Origin: Pseudoalteromonas haloplanktis ATCC 14393
GTDB lineage: Bacteria > Pseudomonadota > Gammaproteobacteria > Enterobacterales > Alteromonadaceae
NCBI RefSeq assembly: GCF_000238355.1
Contig: NZ_AHCA01000004.1
Location: 1-64,000 of the forward strand
Direction: 5' to 3'
DNA length: 64,000 bases
Every line of letters starts with the position of its first letter. Position 1 is the first letter of the stretch. A program made the position numbers and the translations under genes. Positions 1 through 7,699 of this stretch are shown one piece after another. The notes under the pieces were generated by a model. It was not told where the DNA came from. It ran no database searches and saw only the letters and a list, made by a program, of their open reading frames with translations.

Positions 1-206
1 TATTTAATATCTTTCGATATTGAATTGACTGTGCTGCAATAAATAAATTTATTGCTGTTGGTCACTCAGTTTCAATTGAGACTCTAAATTTGTTTGCGTT
101 ACTACCTAAGTAGCTTCGCTGTTAGAACTCAATCTGTACGAGTGCCCACACAGATGATTGCTTTATATTGTTAAAGAACGTTTGAGTTGCCTTGGCGACT
201 CAAGGG
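1..206 (-). other. rRNA operon leader (16S gene just off the left edge)
   Basis: Read leftward, this is the transcribed leader of a ribosomal RNA operon. It lies downstream of two promoters and contains a boxA antitermination signal and a stretch around 130-155 (reverse complement CTGTGTGGGCACTCG) that is characteristic of rrn leaders and spacers in Alteromonadales. No coding frame is credible here. The 16S gene itself is not in the window; I infer that it starts within a few tens of bases beyond position 1. A 16S-23S spacer is less likely because spacers do not normally carry tandem promoters upstream. Confidence 0.7.
169..180 (-). promoter_or_regulatory. boxA antitermination site
   Basis: The minus strand reads CGTTCTTTAACA, close to the rrn boxA consensus TGCTCTTTAACA. 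NusB and NusE bind this RNA element to make rRNA transcription resistant to Rho. nusB itself is encoded at 17851-18261. Confidence 0.75.
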
Positions 207-212
207 AAGCGA

Positions 213-240
213 ATTTTACGCTTTCCTATTTTTTTGTCAA
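213..240 (-). promoter_or_regulatory. rrn promoter P2
   Basis: The minus strand has a perfect -35 TTGACA (235-240), a 16-bp spacer and a -10 TAAAAT (213-218). It lies about 140 bp downstream of the stronger-looking P1. The tandem arrangement matches the known P1/P2 layout of rrn operons. Confidence 0.7.
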
Positions 241-350
241 CACTTAATTTTAAACTTTATTAAAAATCTAAACTCAAGTTTTACTCGACTTACTAAGTGA
301 CTTACTTGGCTCGCTATGCGTTGCCTGCTCTGCCGTCTCAGTGGGGTCGC

Positions 351-378
351 ATTATAGGGCGCCGCGAATTTTACGCAA
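351..378 (-). promoter_or_regulatory. rrn promoter P1 with GC-rich discriminator
   Basis: The minus strand has -35 TTGCGT (373-378), a 16-bp spacer and a perfect -10 TATAAT (351-356), followed by the GC-rich stretch GCGACCCCAC typical of stringently controlled stable-RNA promoters. Upstream (380-440) is A/T-rich and could serve as an UP element. Confidence 0.7.
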
Positions 379-535
379 GCGTTTTTTAATAGAAACATAA
401 AAAAAAGCGAACTTCGCACAAAAAACGCACTAAGACACATAAAACATGTAGTTTACTGAATAAAAAACAGACAAACTTTTCTCGAGAGGATCTTAAGTAT
501 TACTTAGGTTTTGTATTTAGCAAGTTTTTAGTATA

Positions 536-566
536 AAAAAACACCACAGTGGCGTGGTGCTTTTAT
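536..566. terminator. bidirectional terminator after ybbN
   Basis: Stem CACCAC/GTGGTG flanked by an A-run on the left and a T-rich run on the right. It can stop leftward ybbN transcripts before they enter the rrn promoter region. Confidence 0.8.
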
Positions 567-585
567 TGTCTGCTACAAAACTTCC

Positions 586-1443
586 TTAATATAGTATGCT
601 GTAGAGCTTTCTACGATATTTTGCGGCTAAGCTATCGCCATCAGGTAAAGACGCTATTACATCTAAAAAAGTAGGCTTTGCTTGAGCAAAATTTAAATCT
701 TTTTTCAAAATGTTAAAAAGTAGCTCTAACGCTTCTTCTTTACGACCAGCCTGATTTAATGCGTCAGCAAGCTCGGCTTTAATTTCTAAATCATTCGGGT
801 ATTTTTCAACCTGAACTTGCAATGCTTTTATTTCTGGTGATTCTTGTGCTAAAAGAGCCTGCTCGCATTTTGCTTGAATATTTGTAAAGTAAGCATCACG
901 CTCATTTTCTGCTACAGATGCCAGTAGTGCTTGCGCATCATCAAGCTTATGTATTTGTATACAGATATCTGCCAACACCAATTTAATTCGTGCATTGGTA
1001 GTGTCTAATTCGTAAGCTTGCTTTGCATAATTGAAGGCACTATTAAGATCTTGTGCTATTAAAGCCTGTTTAGCTTGCTCTAGCAGTAATTCGTGTTGTG
1101 CTGGTAAATGCTTAGCTAACACATCGCGTATTTGTTGCTCAGACTGTGCCCCCGCTAACATATCAACTGGCGCAGAATCTTTCAAAAACACAAGAGTTGG
1201 CAGTGTTTGCAAACCAATTTGTTGTGCTAATTGCGCAGCTAATTGCTGTTCAATATCACAATCTAACGTTGCAACGAGTAAATGCTCACCGTATTGGCCG
1301 ACAATTTTTTCTAAAATGGCTGCTTGCGATTGACACTCAGGGCTCTGTGCAGAGTAAAAGCTAAGTAGTACCAGTTTTTGCTGTGAAGTTTCACCTAGTA
1401 CTTGTTGCAGGTTTTGCGGATTAACATTGACCATATTATTCAT
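586..1443 (-). CDS. ybbN: YbbN/CnoX-like chaperedoxin
   Basis: 285 aa. An N-terminal thioredoxin fold (about residues 1-110) is followed by a helical TPR-like region (about 120-285), the architecture of E. coli YbbN/CnoX. That protein is a cytoplasmic holdase that hands clients to GroEL and DnaK. The position of the thioredoxin active site reads S34-P-E-C37, so only one cysteine remains and normal dithiol reductase chemistry is not expected; E. coli CnoX likewise lacks the CGPC pair. The gene is divergent from the M20 amidohydrolase across 99 bp and ends at a strong terminator. The start MNNMVNVNP is the only reasonable one. Function is inferred from family knowledge. Confidence 0.88.
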   Translation of the reverse strand: MNNMVNVNPQNLQQVLGETSQQKLVLLSFYSAQSPECQSQAAILEKIVGQYGEHLLVATLDCDIEQQLAAQLAQQIGLQTLPTLVFLKDSAPVDMLAGAQSEQQIRDVLAKHLPAQHELLLEQAKQALIAQDLNSAFNYAKQAYELDTTNARIKLVLADICIQIHKLDDAQALLASVAENERDAYFTNIQAKCEQALLAQESPEIKALQVQVEKYPNDLEIKAELADALNQAGRKEEALELLFNILKKDLNFAQAKPTFLDVIASLPDGDSLAAKYRRKLYSILY

Positions 1444-1542
1444 TACGATTGATTGCCATATCAGACTATTTAGGGTTTTATATGGTGGCAGATATAATAA
1501 TTACAAGCCCCGCTCACAAGCCATAAATCAAAAAGGTCTTTT

Positions 1543-2853
1543 ATGAAATTTCACAAACTTTACGCCGCCCTACTTTTTATAAGTCCACTGGTCAGCGCCA
1601 CGACGTTAGATCTCAAGCTAGATAAAACCATGCCTGCAATTGAAAAGTTTTACTTAGATTTACACCAGTCCCCCGAACTTTCTTACCACGAGCAACAAAC
1701 AGGACAGAAAATAGCAAAACAACTCAAACAACTTGATTTTAAAGTCACTGACAATGTTGGTGGGTTTGGCGTAGTCGGAATTTATAAAAATGGTGATGGT
1801 CCAACAATTATGATCCGCACTGATACCGATGGTTTACCTATTATTGAGCAAACTGGCAAACCATATGCGTCTAAGGTCACTGTTACTAATGAGCATGGTG
1901 CGACTGTTGGTGTAATGCATGGCTGTGGCCACGATATTCATATGAGTTCATTCATTGGTACTGCTCAGCAGTTAGTGAAGCATAAAGATGCATGGCAAGG
2001 TACTTTAATGATGGTAGCACAACCTGCAGAAGAAGTGGGGGGTGGCGCAAAAGCAATGCTCAAAGAGGGGTTATTCTCTAAATTCCCCACTCCTGATCAT
2101 GTTATTGCTCTGCATGTCAGTGCCAGCGTACCTGCAGGGAAAGTCAGTATGAAAAACGAGTACACCATGGCAAGTGTCGATTCTGTTGATATTACAGTCA
2201 AAGGAAAAGGCGGTCATGGTGCTTATCCACACACTACGATTGATCCTGTGGTCATTGCATCACGCATTGTATTAGCACTACAAACCATCACTAGCCGTGA
2301 GCTTTCACCGTTAGAGCCATCAGTAATAACTGTTGGCTCTATCCATGGTGGCTCTAAACATAATGTCATTTCTGATGAAGTGAAATTACAACTTACTCTA
2401 CGCAGTTATAACCCCGAAGTGCGTTTACAACAAATTGCAGCAATCAAACGTATTTCACAAGGGATTGCATTAAGCGCTGGCTTAGAAGAATCGCTTATGC
2501 CAGAAGTGTTTGTGCATGAAGATGAATCAATTCCCTCAACTTATAATAACCCTGCACAAACAAATATTGTTCGTAGTGCAATTAGTGCTGCAATTGGTGC
2601 TAGTAATGTACTAGAAACAGAAGCGGTAATGGCTGGGGAAGATTTTGGCTTGTATGGTCGAACTGACAAAAATATTCCCATCACCTTATTTTGGTTAGGT
2701 GGAGTTGAACAAGCTCAATACGCTGCGGCACAAAAATCAGGGACCACTTTACCATCATTGCATTCAAGTAAATTTGCACCTGATTATAAAGTAGCACTGC
2801 CAACAGGAATAAAAGCGATGAGTAATGCTGCCGTTGCGTTATTTAATCAGTAA
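1543..2853 (+). CDS. Exported M20 family metallo-amidohydrolase/peptidase
   Basis: 436 aa. The first 19 or so residues form a Sec signal peptide (MKFHKLYAALLFISPLVSA), so the enzyme should be periplasmic or secreted. The body matches the M20D N-acyl-amino-acid amidohydrolase/aminoacylase group: a GCGHDIHMSS metal-binding segment near residue 126, an AEEVGGGAKAM segment carrying the catalytic/metal glutamates, and a C-terminal metal histidine in LHSSKF. The likely reaction is hydrolysis of an N-acyl or peptide-like amide, as in hippurate or indole-acetyl amino acid hydrolases, but the substrate cannot be told from sequence. The SD-like AAAAAGG lies about 8 nt before the ATG. It is transcribed convergently with topB, with only 5 bp between stop codons. 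Confidence 0.85.
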   Translation: MKFHKLYAALLFISPLVSATTLDLKLDKTMPAIEKFYLDLHQSPELSYHEQQTGQKIAKQLKQLDFKVTDNVGGFGVVGIYKNGDGPTIMIRTDTDGLPIIEQTGKPYASKVTVTNEHGATVGVMHGCGHDIHMSSFIGTAQQLVKHKDAWQGTLMMVAQPAEEVGGGAKAMLKEGLFSKFPTPDHVIALHVSASVPAGKVSMKNEYTMASVDSVDITVKGKGGHGAYPHTTIDPVVIASRIVLALQTITSRELSPLEPSVITVGSIHGGSKHNVISDEVKLQLTLRSYNPEVRLQQIAAIKRISQGIALSAGLEESLMPEVFVHEDESIPSTYNNPAQTNIVRSAISAAIGASNVLETEAVMAGEDFGLYGRTDKNIPITLFWLGGVEQAQYAAAQKSGTTLPSLHSSKFAPDYKVALPTGIKAMSNAAVALFNQ

Positions 2854-2858
2854 ATCCG

Positions 2859-4763
2859 CTAAGCCGATTTTGACTTGGCTTTTCTTTTAAAACGTCGCTT
2901 TGGCGGCGTTTTTGGTAAGTGCGCAAATACATTACTATCACAATTTTTGGCTAACTCAACAAACCCAGCTAAATCTGCCAATAAGGGATTTAAAAATTGC
3001 TGATAACTCATCTGCTGCTCTGCAATACTTCCCAAAGATGCTTCCCATTTTGCAGTTAAATCTGGACTGGCTAAACCATCAGGTAACGCAGTGATCAATG
3101 CTTTACCTGTATCAGTTGCTAAAATAAGTTTACCTTGGCGCTTTAAAAACTGTCTTTTAAATAGCAGCTCTAAAATCCCCGCTCTAGTGGCTTCGGTTCC
3201 TAAACCATCAGTTTCTTTTAATATTTTTTTGATTTCTGGATCTTTAACATAACGGCTAATGCCAGTCATCGCGCCAAGCAGTGTCGCGTCATTAAAATGG
3301 GCCGGTGGCGTGGTCATTTTATCGATAACTTCGCCCCGCCCACAATGTAACTTTTGCCCTTTGCTTAATGGCGGTAATGTCTGCTCATCTTTTAATGTGG
3401 TTTTTCCCATTAATGCTTTAAAGCCTAAACTGACATCTTGTTTTGCGTTGGCTTTAAAAACCCCACCATTAATTGTTATTTCCGCTTTTGTTTCATTGTA
3501 AATGTAATCTGGATAAAATTGGATCAGATAATGACGGCTGATCAATCCATACACTTTACTTTCCTCAGCATTCAAACTTACTGATTTCAACTGCTTAGCT
3601 GTCGGGATAATTGCGTGATGCGCCGCAACTTTAGCATCGTTAAAGCACTTACTGCGTTTGCCACTATCCGCACCTTGGCAATGCGCCTCACTTTGACCAC
3701 CATTAATAGCAATAGCCTTTAATATACTCGCAGCTTCTTGGTGATGATCTTTGGGTAAATAACGATTATCTGAACGAGGATAAGTAATGAGTTTATGGCG
3801 TTCATATAAATTTTGGCAAATATCCAAGACTTTTTGTGCGGGCATAGAAAATGCTTTTGCAGCGTCAATTTGTAGTGCTGATAAATTATAGGGTAATGGG
3901 GCTTGTTGTTTTTTCTGTTTTTGCTCAAGCGCCGTCACTTCACCGGGTTGCTCAGTGATACGTGATGCAACATTTTCAGCAAGACCGCGATGCAGCACTC
4001 GCCCCTCTTCATCTTGATAAGGTTCACACGCTTTGCTTGGTTGCCACTTTGCAGTAAATGGCTCTTTATTTTCGGTGCTTAAATGGGCTAATACTTCATA
4101 AAAAGGTTTCGCGACAAAATTAGCAATTTCGTTATCACGCTGAACCACCAACCCTAATATTGGTGTTTGTACTCGCCCAACAGAAAGCACGTTGCCAAAC
4201 CCTGCTTTTTGCCCAGCTAAGGTATAAGCACGCGTTAGATTCATGCCAAACAACCAATCAGCACGAGAGCGTGCCAGTGCAGAAACACTTAGAGGAATAA
4301 AATCACGATTGGTACGCATACTCGCTAATGCTTTTTTTACCGCACTGACGTTTAAATCACTGATCAATAACCGTTGAATACTGTGTTTTTTGGCCTGTGA
4401 TAATTTTACTTGTTCAATGACTTCATCTACAAGCAATTGGCCTTCTCTATCCGGATCGCCAGCGTGAACAAGCTGTTCGGCTTGTTTGATTAACTTTTTA
4501 AGTACTGTAAGCTGTTTACGAGTTTTTGACTTTGCTTTTAACTGCCATTGCTGTGGCACTATAGGTAAATCATCAAAGCGCCATTTTTTATATTGCTCAT
4601 TATAATCGTCAGGTTCGGCTTGCTCTAGCAGATGGCCAATACACCAAGAAACGCAATCACCATTGGCTACTTCAATATAGCCATCATGCTTTTTATGCGG
4701 CTTTGGGAGGGCATCGGCAATCGCACGACCAAGGGATGGTTTTTCAGCAATGTATAATTTCAT
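2859..4763 (-). CDS. topB: DNA topoisomerase III
   Basis: 634 aa, type IA topoisomerase that decatenates DNA and works with RecQ-like helicases. The N-terminal Toprim domain begins MKLYIAEKPSLGRAIADAL and carries GDPDREGQ with the metal-binding acidic residues. The catalytic tyrosine lies in LITYPRSDNRYLP (about residue 320). The C-terminus is a short basic tail (KRRFKRKAKSKSA) instead of zinc fingers, as in other TopB proteins. The frame stays open 14 codons further upstream, but I start at MKLYIAEK because it matches the family N-terminus and because the extension would run through a perfect LexA box (4779-4794). It lies downstream of the pomAB cluster and a small membrane-protein gene, 50 bp away. 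Confidence 0.93.
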   Translation of the reverse strand: MKLYIAEKPSLGRAIADALPKPHKKHDGYIEVANGDCVSWCIGHLLEQAEPDDYNEQYKKWRFDDLPIVPQQWQLKAKSKTRKQLTVLKKLIKQAEQLVHAGDPDREGQLLVDEVIEQVKLSQAKKHSIQRLLISDLNVSAVKKALASMRTNRDFIPLSVSALARSRADWLFGMNLTRAYTLAGQKAGFGNVLSVGRVQTPILGLVVQRDNEIANFVAKPFYEVLAHLSTENKEPFTAKWQPSKACEPYQDEEGRVLHRGLAENVASRITEQPGEVTALEQKQKKQQAPLPYNLSALQIDAAKAFSMPAQKVLDICQNLYERHKLITYPRSDNRYLPKDHHQEAASILKAIAINGGQSEAHCQGADSGKRSKCFNDAKVAAHHAIIPTAKQLKSVSLNAEESKVYGLISRHYLIQFYPDYIYNETKAEITINGGVFKANAKQDVSLGFKALMGKTTLKDEQTLPPLSKGQKLHCGRGEVIDKMTTPPAHFNDATLLGAMTGISRYVKDPEIKKILKETDGLGTEATRAGILELLFKRQFLKRQGKLILATDTGKALITALPDGLASPDLTAKWEASLGSIAEQQMSYQQFLNPLLADLAGFVELAKNCDSNVFAHLPKTPPKRRFKRKAKSKSA

Positions 4764-4778
4764 AGCAAGCCACAACAA

Positions 4779-4794
4779 CTGTTTATATAAACAG
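4779..4794 (-). promoter_or_regulatory. LexA (SOS) box upstream of topB
   Basis: CTGTTTATATAAACAG is a perfect 16-bp palindrome with the CTGT-N8-ACAG spacing of the gammaproteobacterial LexA operator. It sits 16 bp before the topB start codon. The second LexA-type site in the window (57151-57166) is in front of dinB, a classic SOS gene. Confidence 0.8.
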
Positions 4795-4813
4795 TAGTCT
4801 AGCACACATAAAT

Positions 4814-5311
4814 TTACTGGGAAATATTAACCTTGTTTGACGTTTCCGATTTACGGGATAATAAGTAAATCAATGGTAGATAACACACCACCACTGTTGC
4901 AGTATTAATGATAGGTAGCAGTGTTTTATACATCATCGTGCTGTAGGAGAGATCCCACAAGTGACGATCAACCAAACGAAATAATTGTAATAAGGGTGCA
5001 GCTATAACTACAAGTTGGCCAATGACACTTTGCCAAAGGTACACCTTATCTTTAATTCCTAAGTAGGCAATCAAAGCCATCCACGCTAGATCGTTAAATG
5101 CCCAAACTACGTAACGCCAAATATAAGGGTCATCAAATTCTCTTAGGCTTGAATAAATCACGGCCCCATACGAAAAGAAAAAAGCTGTAATCAAGACGAA
5201 TCGAAATGCCAGCCAATCCTTACGTAAATAAAATACAAAAATAGCTGGTAGTAAAAATAACACCCAGCTATATTCAAGCATAAAAATTACATTGTTCACC
5301 CAATTAGGCAT
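4814..5311 (-). CDS. Small integral membrane protein, function unknown
   Basis: 165 aa. I do not recognise a named family. The sequence is largely hydrophobic with about five predicted membrane segments (roughly residues 12-28, 33-53, 68-85, 92-112 and 130-152) and a short charged C-terminus. It starts 5 bp after the stop of a 25-codon ORF and ends 50 bp before topB. No strong SD is visible, so translation may be coupled to the small ORF. Its position behind pomAB suggests cotranscription with stator genes, but nothing in the protein itself indicates a motility role. Confidence 0.7.
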   Translation of the reverse strand: MPNWVNNVIFMLEYSWVLFLLPAIFVFYLRKDWLAFRFVLITAFFFSYGAVIYSSLREFDDPYIWRYVVWAFNDLAWMALIAYLGIKDKVYLWQSVIGQLVVIAAPLLQLFRLVDRHLWDLSYSTMMYKTLLPIINTATVVVCYLPLIYLLSRKSETSNKVNISQ

Positions 5312-5316
5312 TGGCG

Positions 5317-5394
5317 TTACTTAACATTCTTCTCTTCTTCATCGCCACCAGAACCATTGCCCGGCATATAGCTATATATATCAACCTTTTTCAT
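5317..5394 (-). CDS. Candidate 25-aa small protein downstream of pomB
   Basis: A 26-codon ORF beginning MKKVDIYSYMPGNGSGG and ending in an acidic/lysine tail DEEEKNVK. A good SD (GGAG, 6 nt before the ATG) precedes it, and it fits neatly between pomB (62 bp upstream) and the membrane protein gene (5 bp downstream). It has no hydrophobic segment, so it should be cytosolic. It could instead be a translational-coupling leader for the membrane protein. No family is recognised. Confidence 0.5.
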   Translation of the reverse strand: MKKVDIYSYMPGNGSGGDEEEKNVK

Positions 5395-5456
5395 ACGTCA
5401 CTCCGTTACACTTGTTAAAAAGTCACTTTAAGCTAAATTAGGTACTTTGCCAAGCA

Positions 5457-6380
5457 TCATTGACGAACATCTATTGGATCAGATTCTTTTGCCTTCCCTT
5501 GCATGATTGATATTTCTACACGGCGATTACGACGTCTATCTGCGTCAGTTTCATTAGGAACTAATGGCCGTGTTTCTGCATGGCCAACTACAACCATACG
5601 AGTTTTATCAAAGCCTTGTGCTTTTTGCATTTCGCTTGCTACCGCAACAGCTCGTTTTGATGATAAGTCCCAGTTATTGGTATACAGCTCATTAGATACT
5701 TGAAAGTCATCAGTATGGCCCGAGACCGTAATTTCACCTGGTACATCTTTTAACAGCGTGGCTATATCACGAATAATAGGTTTGAATTTAGGCTGTAAAA
5801 AGGCACTGCCAGAAGGAAATGAACCATTTTCGCGAATACGAATAATAATTTGCTGACCTAACGATTCCAGTTCAATCGCCCCATCCATTATTTGCTGTTC
5901 TAATTGCTGCGCTATTTTTTTCACCAGCTCATTAACTTGCTCTTGATCGGCTGCAGCAATTGATTGCTCAGAGGCTTGTTGTTGCGCAGTACTTTGCGAC
6001 TCACCACCGCGCTTGTTACCACGTTGTTCTTGACGCCCACCCGCGGAGCTTTCATCACCCGCCTGAAATTCTAACATTTGCTGGGTCATTTCCACAGTTT
6101 GCTGTTGAATGGTTTCTATCGGAGTAGGTTCAGGTTTACCTGGGGTGAATTCCATGGCAATCACCGATGTCCCTTTGGGGATATCTTTTACTTCTATTTT
6201 ATTTTGCACACCAAAAGCAAACTTCATCGAGCCCGCGATTTGTTTAAATTTCAGCACATCCATTTCTGAAAACGCGAGCAAAAGCACAAAAAAGCACATC
6301 AACAATGACATTAAATCCGCAAACGTCCCCATCCAAGCAGGAAGTCCTGGTGGTGGGCACTTGCACTCTTGCTCAGACAT
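5457..6380 (-). CDS. pomB: Sodium-driven flagellar motor stator protein B
   Basis: 307 aa. PomB/MotB stator subunit: a short cytoplasmic N-terminus, then one membrane helix (about residues 20-42) containing the ion-carrying aspartate in GTFADLMSLLM. A Gln/Ser-rich periplasmic linker follows (about 100-150), then a C-terminal OmpA-like peptidoglycan-binding domain with VSGHTDD and RRNRRVEI. It anchors the stator to the cell wall while PomA contacts the rotor. I call it Pom, not Mot, from the Vibrio-like N-terminus (ECKCPPPGLPAWMG) and the pairing with a PomA-type partner; ion specificity is inferred. The gene starts 2 bp after pomA. Confidence 0.93.
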   Translation of the reverse strand: MSEQECKCPPPGLPAWMGTFADLMSLLMCFFVLLLAFSEMDVLKFKQIAGSMKFAFGVQNKIEVKDIPKGTSVIAMEFTPGKPEPTPIETIQQQTVEMTQQMLEFQAGDESSAGGRQEQRGNKRGGESQSTAQQQASEQSIAAADQEQVNELVKKIAQQLEQQIMDGAIELESLGQQIIIRIRENGSFPSGSAFLQPKFKPIIRDIATLLKDVPGEITVSGHTDDFQVSNELYTNNWDLSSKRAVAVASEMQKAQGFDKTRMVVVGHAETRPLVPNETDADRRRNRRVEISIMQGKAKESDPIDVRQ

Positions 6381-6382
6381 GC

Positions 6383-7150
6383 TTACTCCTCAGTATCGAC
6401 TTTTCTTTTTGATTCAGCGAGGTAGTTTTTCAAAATGCCTTCGATAACTTTTGGATTCTGACCATCTTGAATACCTAACACAGCATCTAAAATCAAACGC
6501 TGGTTCATTGCTTCTTCGTCTTTACGTAGCTCTAATTTAACTTGAATTGGTATCGCCACTACGTTGGCTAAAAATGCACCATACAGGGTTGTTAAAAGTG
6601 CGACCGCCATTGCCGGGCCAATTGCTTTAGGGTCATCCATATTAGATAGCATTGCCACCAAACCTATAAGTGTACCAATCATGCCCATAGCAGGGGCAAT
6701 ATCGGCAAGCGCTTTAAATAAGCCCGCTCCCGATTCATGGCGAGTAGAAGTCAGTGCAATATCTTTTTGTAGTGTCGCTCTAACCACATCAGCATCATGA
6801 CCATCGACAAGCATATCGACGCCCTTACGCATAAATGCATTTGGTATTTCAGCTTCTTCGAGTGCTAAAAACCCTCCTTTACGTGCTGAATCAGCAAGCT
6901 CAACGGCTTTTTCGATAAGCTCTTCGGGAGATTCGATTTTAAACATAAACGCTTTGGCAGCAACTTTACCAATGCCAAAAAACTGGCTCATTGTATAATT
7001 TGATAACACGATAAAAATCGAGCCACCAAATACAATCACTACAGACGGAGTATTGTAGAACATCGCCACTTCGCCGCTGCTACTCAAAAACATGGACATG
7101 ACAATCAAGCCAATAGCGCCGAGAATACCTATAATGGTTGCTAAATCCAC
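6383..7150 (-). CDS. pomA: Sodium-driven flagellar motor stator protein A
   Basis: 255 aa. MotA/TolQ/ExbB proton-channel family: an N-terminal membrane helix (MDLATIIGILGAIGLIVMS), a second at about 30-50, a cytoplasmic loop with conserved charged residues, and two further helices at about 150-200 (APAMGMIGTLIGLVAML and AVALLTTLYGAFLANV). The length equals Vibrio PomA. A strong SD (GGAGGGG) precedes the ATG, and a sigma-28-type promoter lies about 65 bp upstream. It forms a two-gene stator operon with pomB. Confidence 0.94.
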   Translation of the reverse strand: MDLATIIGILGAIGLIVMSMFLSSSGEVAMFYNTPSVVIVFGGSIFIVLSNYTMSQFFGIGKVAAKAFMFKIESPEELIEKAVELADSARKGGFLALEEAEIPNAFMRKGVDMLVDGHDADVVRATLQKDIALTSTRHESGAGLFKALADIAPAMGMIGTLIGLVAMLSNMDDPKAIGPAMAVALLTTLYGAFLANVVAIPIQVKLELRKDEEAMNQRLILDAVLGIQDGQNPKVIEGILKNYLAESKRKVDTEE

Positions 7151-7453
7151 TTACCCCTCCAAAGGAACTCATGCTTTACTGCCCGCGACAGTAAATTTTT
7201 ATTATTAACTGCTTATCGGCAATGTATTGAATTACTTAAACCATTTACTGAAAAAAATGAAATGAAAACGTTTAGCTCTATTTGGCATTTTAATCTACCA
7301 CGCTTAACCTGCAAGGTTTAAATCTGAGTAAAAGCATTTAATCAGTGACAAGAATATAGTTTATTATTCAAAAAAAACGCATCAGCCTTTGACCTAGTTT
7401 AGCATTCCCCCTAAAATTGGCCTCACATTTCTATCATCTAAGTTGAATCCACT
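7151..7453. other. Divergent intergenic region pomA / xseB
   Basis: The 303-bp gene-free stretch holds the SD and sigma-28-like promoter of pomA on the left. The right half is A/T-rich and must contain the xseB promoter, but I see no convincing -35/-10 pair there. No RNA gene or repeat is evident. Confidence 0.6.
7213..7239 (-). promoter_or_regulatory. Sigma-28 (FliA)-type promoter for pomAB
   Basis: The minus strand reads TTAAGTAA - 11 nt - GCCGATAA. The -10 element is an exact match to the FliA consensus GCCGATAA, and the -35 matches 5 of 8 positions of TAAAGTTT. It places the stator genes in the late flagellar class. Confidence 0.7.
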
Positions 7454-7696
7454 ATGGCGACTAAAAAACCAGAGAACCTAAGCTTTGAGCAAGCGCTTGA
7501 AGAATTATCCTTAATCGTCACAGAAATGGAGCAAGGTGAGCTTTCGCTTGAACAATCATTAAAACAATTTGAACGCGGTATTGCTTTGGCTGGCGCATCA
7601 TCTAGCAAGTTGCAACAAGCAGAACAAAAAGTCGCTATTTTGATGGGTAATGATAGTCAGTCACCGCTTACTAACTTTGATAATGATTTGGAATAA
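7454..7696 (+). CDS. xseB: Exodeoxyribonuclease VII small subunit
   Basis: 80 aa, the usual XseB length. The N-terminal segment KPENLSFEQALEELSLIVTEME and the following helical region (GELSLEQSLKQFERG) are characteristic. It partners with XseA (not in this window) to degrade single-stranded DNA. It is the first gene of the xseB-ispA-dxs cluster, a conserved gammaproteobacterial order, and ends 3 bp before ispA. Confidence 0.93.
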   Translation: MATKKPENLSFEQALEELSLIVTEMEQGELSLEQSLKQFERGIALAGASSSKLQQAEQKVAILMGNDSQSPLTNFDNDLE

Positions 7697-7699
7697 CGA

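Noticed and set aside
237..440. 67-codon minus-strand ORF in the rrn promoter region
   Set aside because: It overlaps both rrn promoters, has no SD, and its composition reflects A/T-rich promoter DNA.
3719..3928. Minus-strand ORF inside topB
   Set aside because: Out-of-frame shadow of a strongly supported gene.
4764..4805. Longer topB start
   Set aside because: The extension runs through the LexA box and has no match to the TopB family N-terminus.
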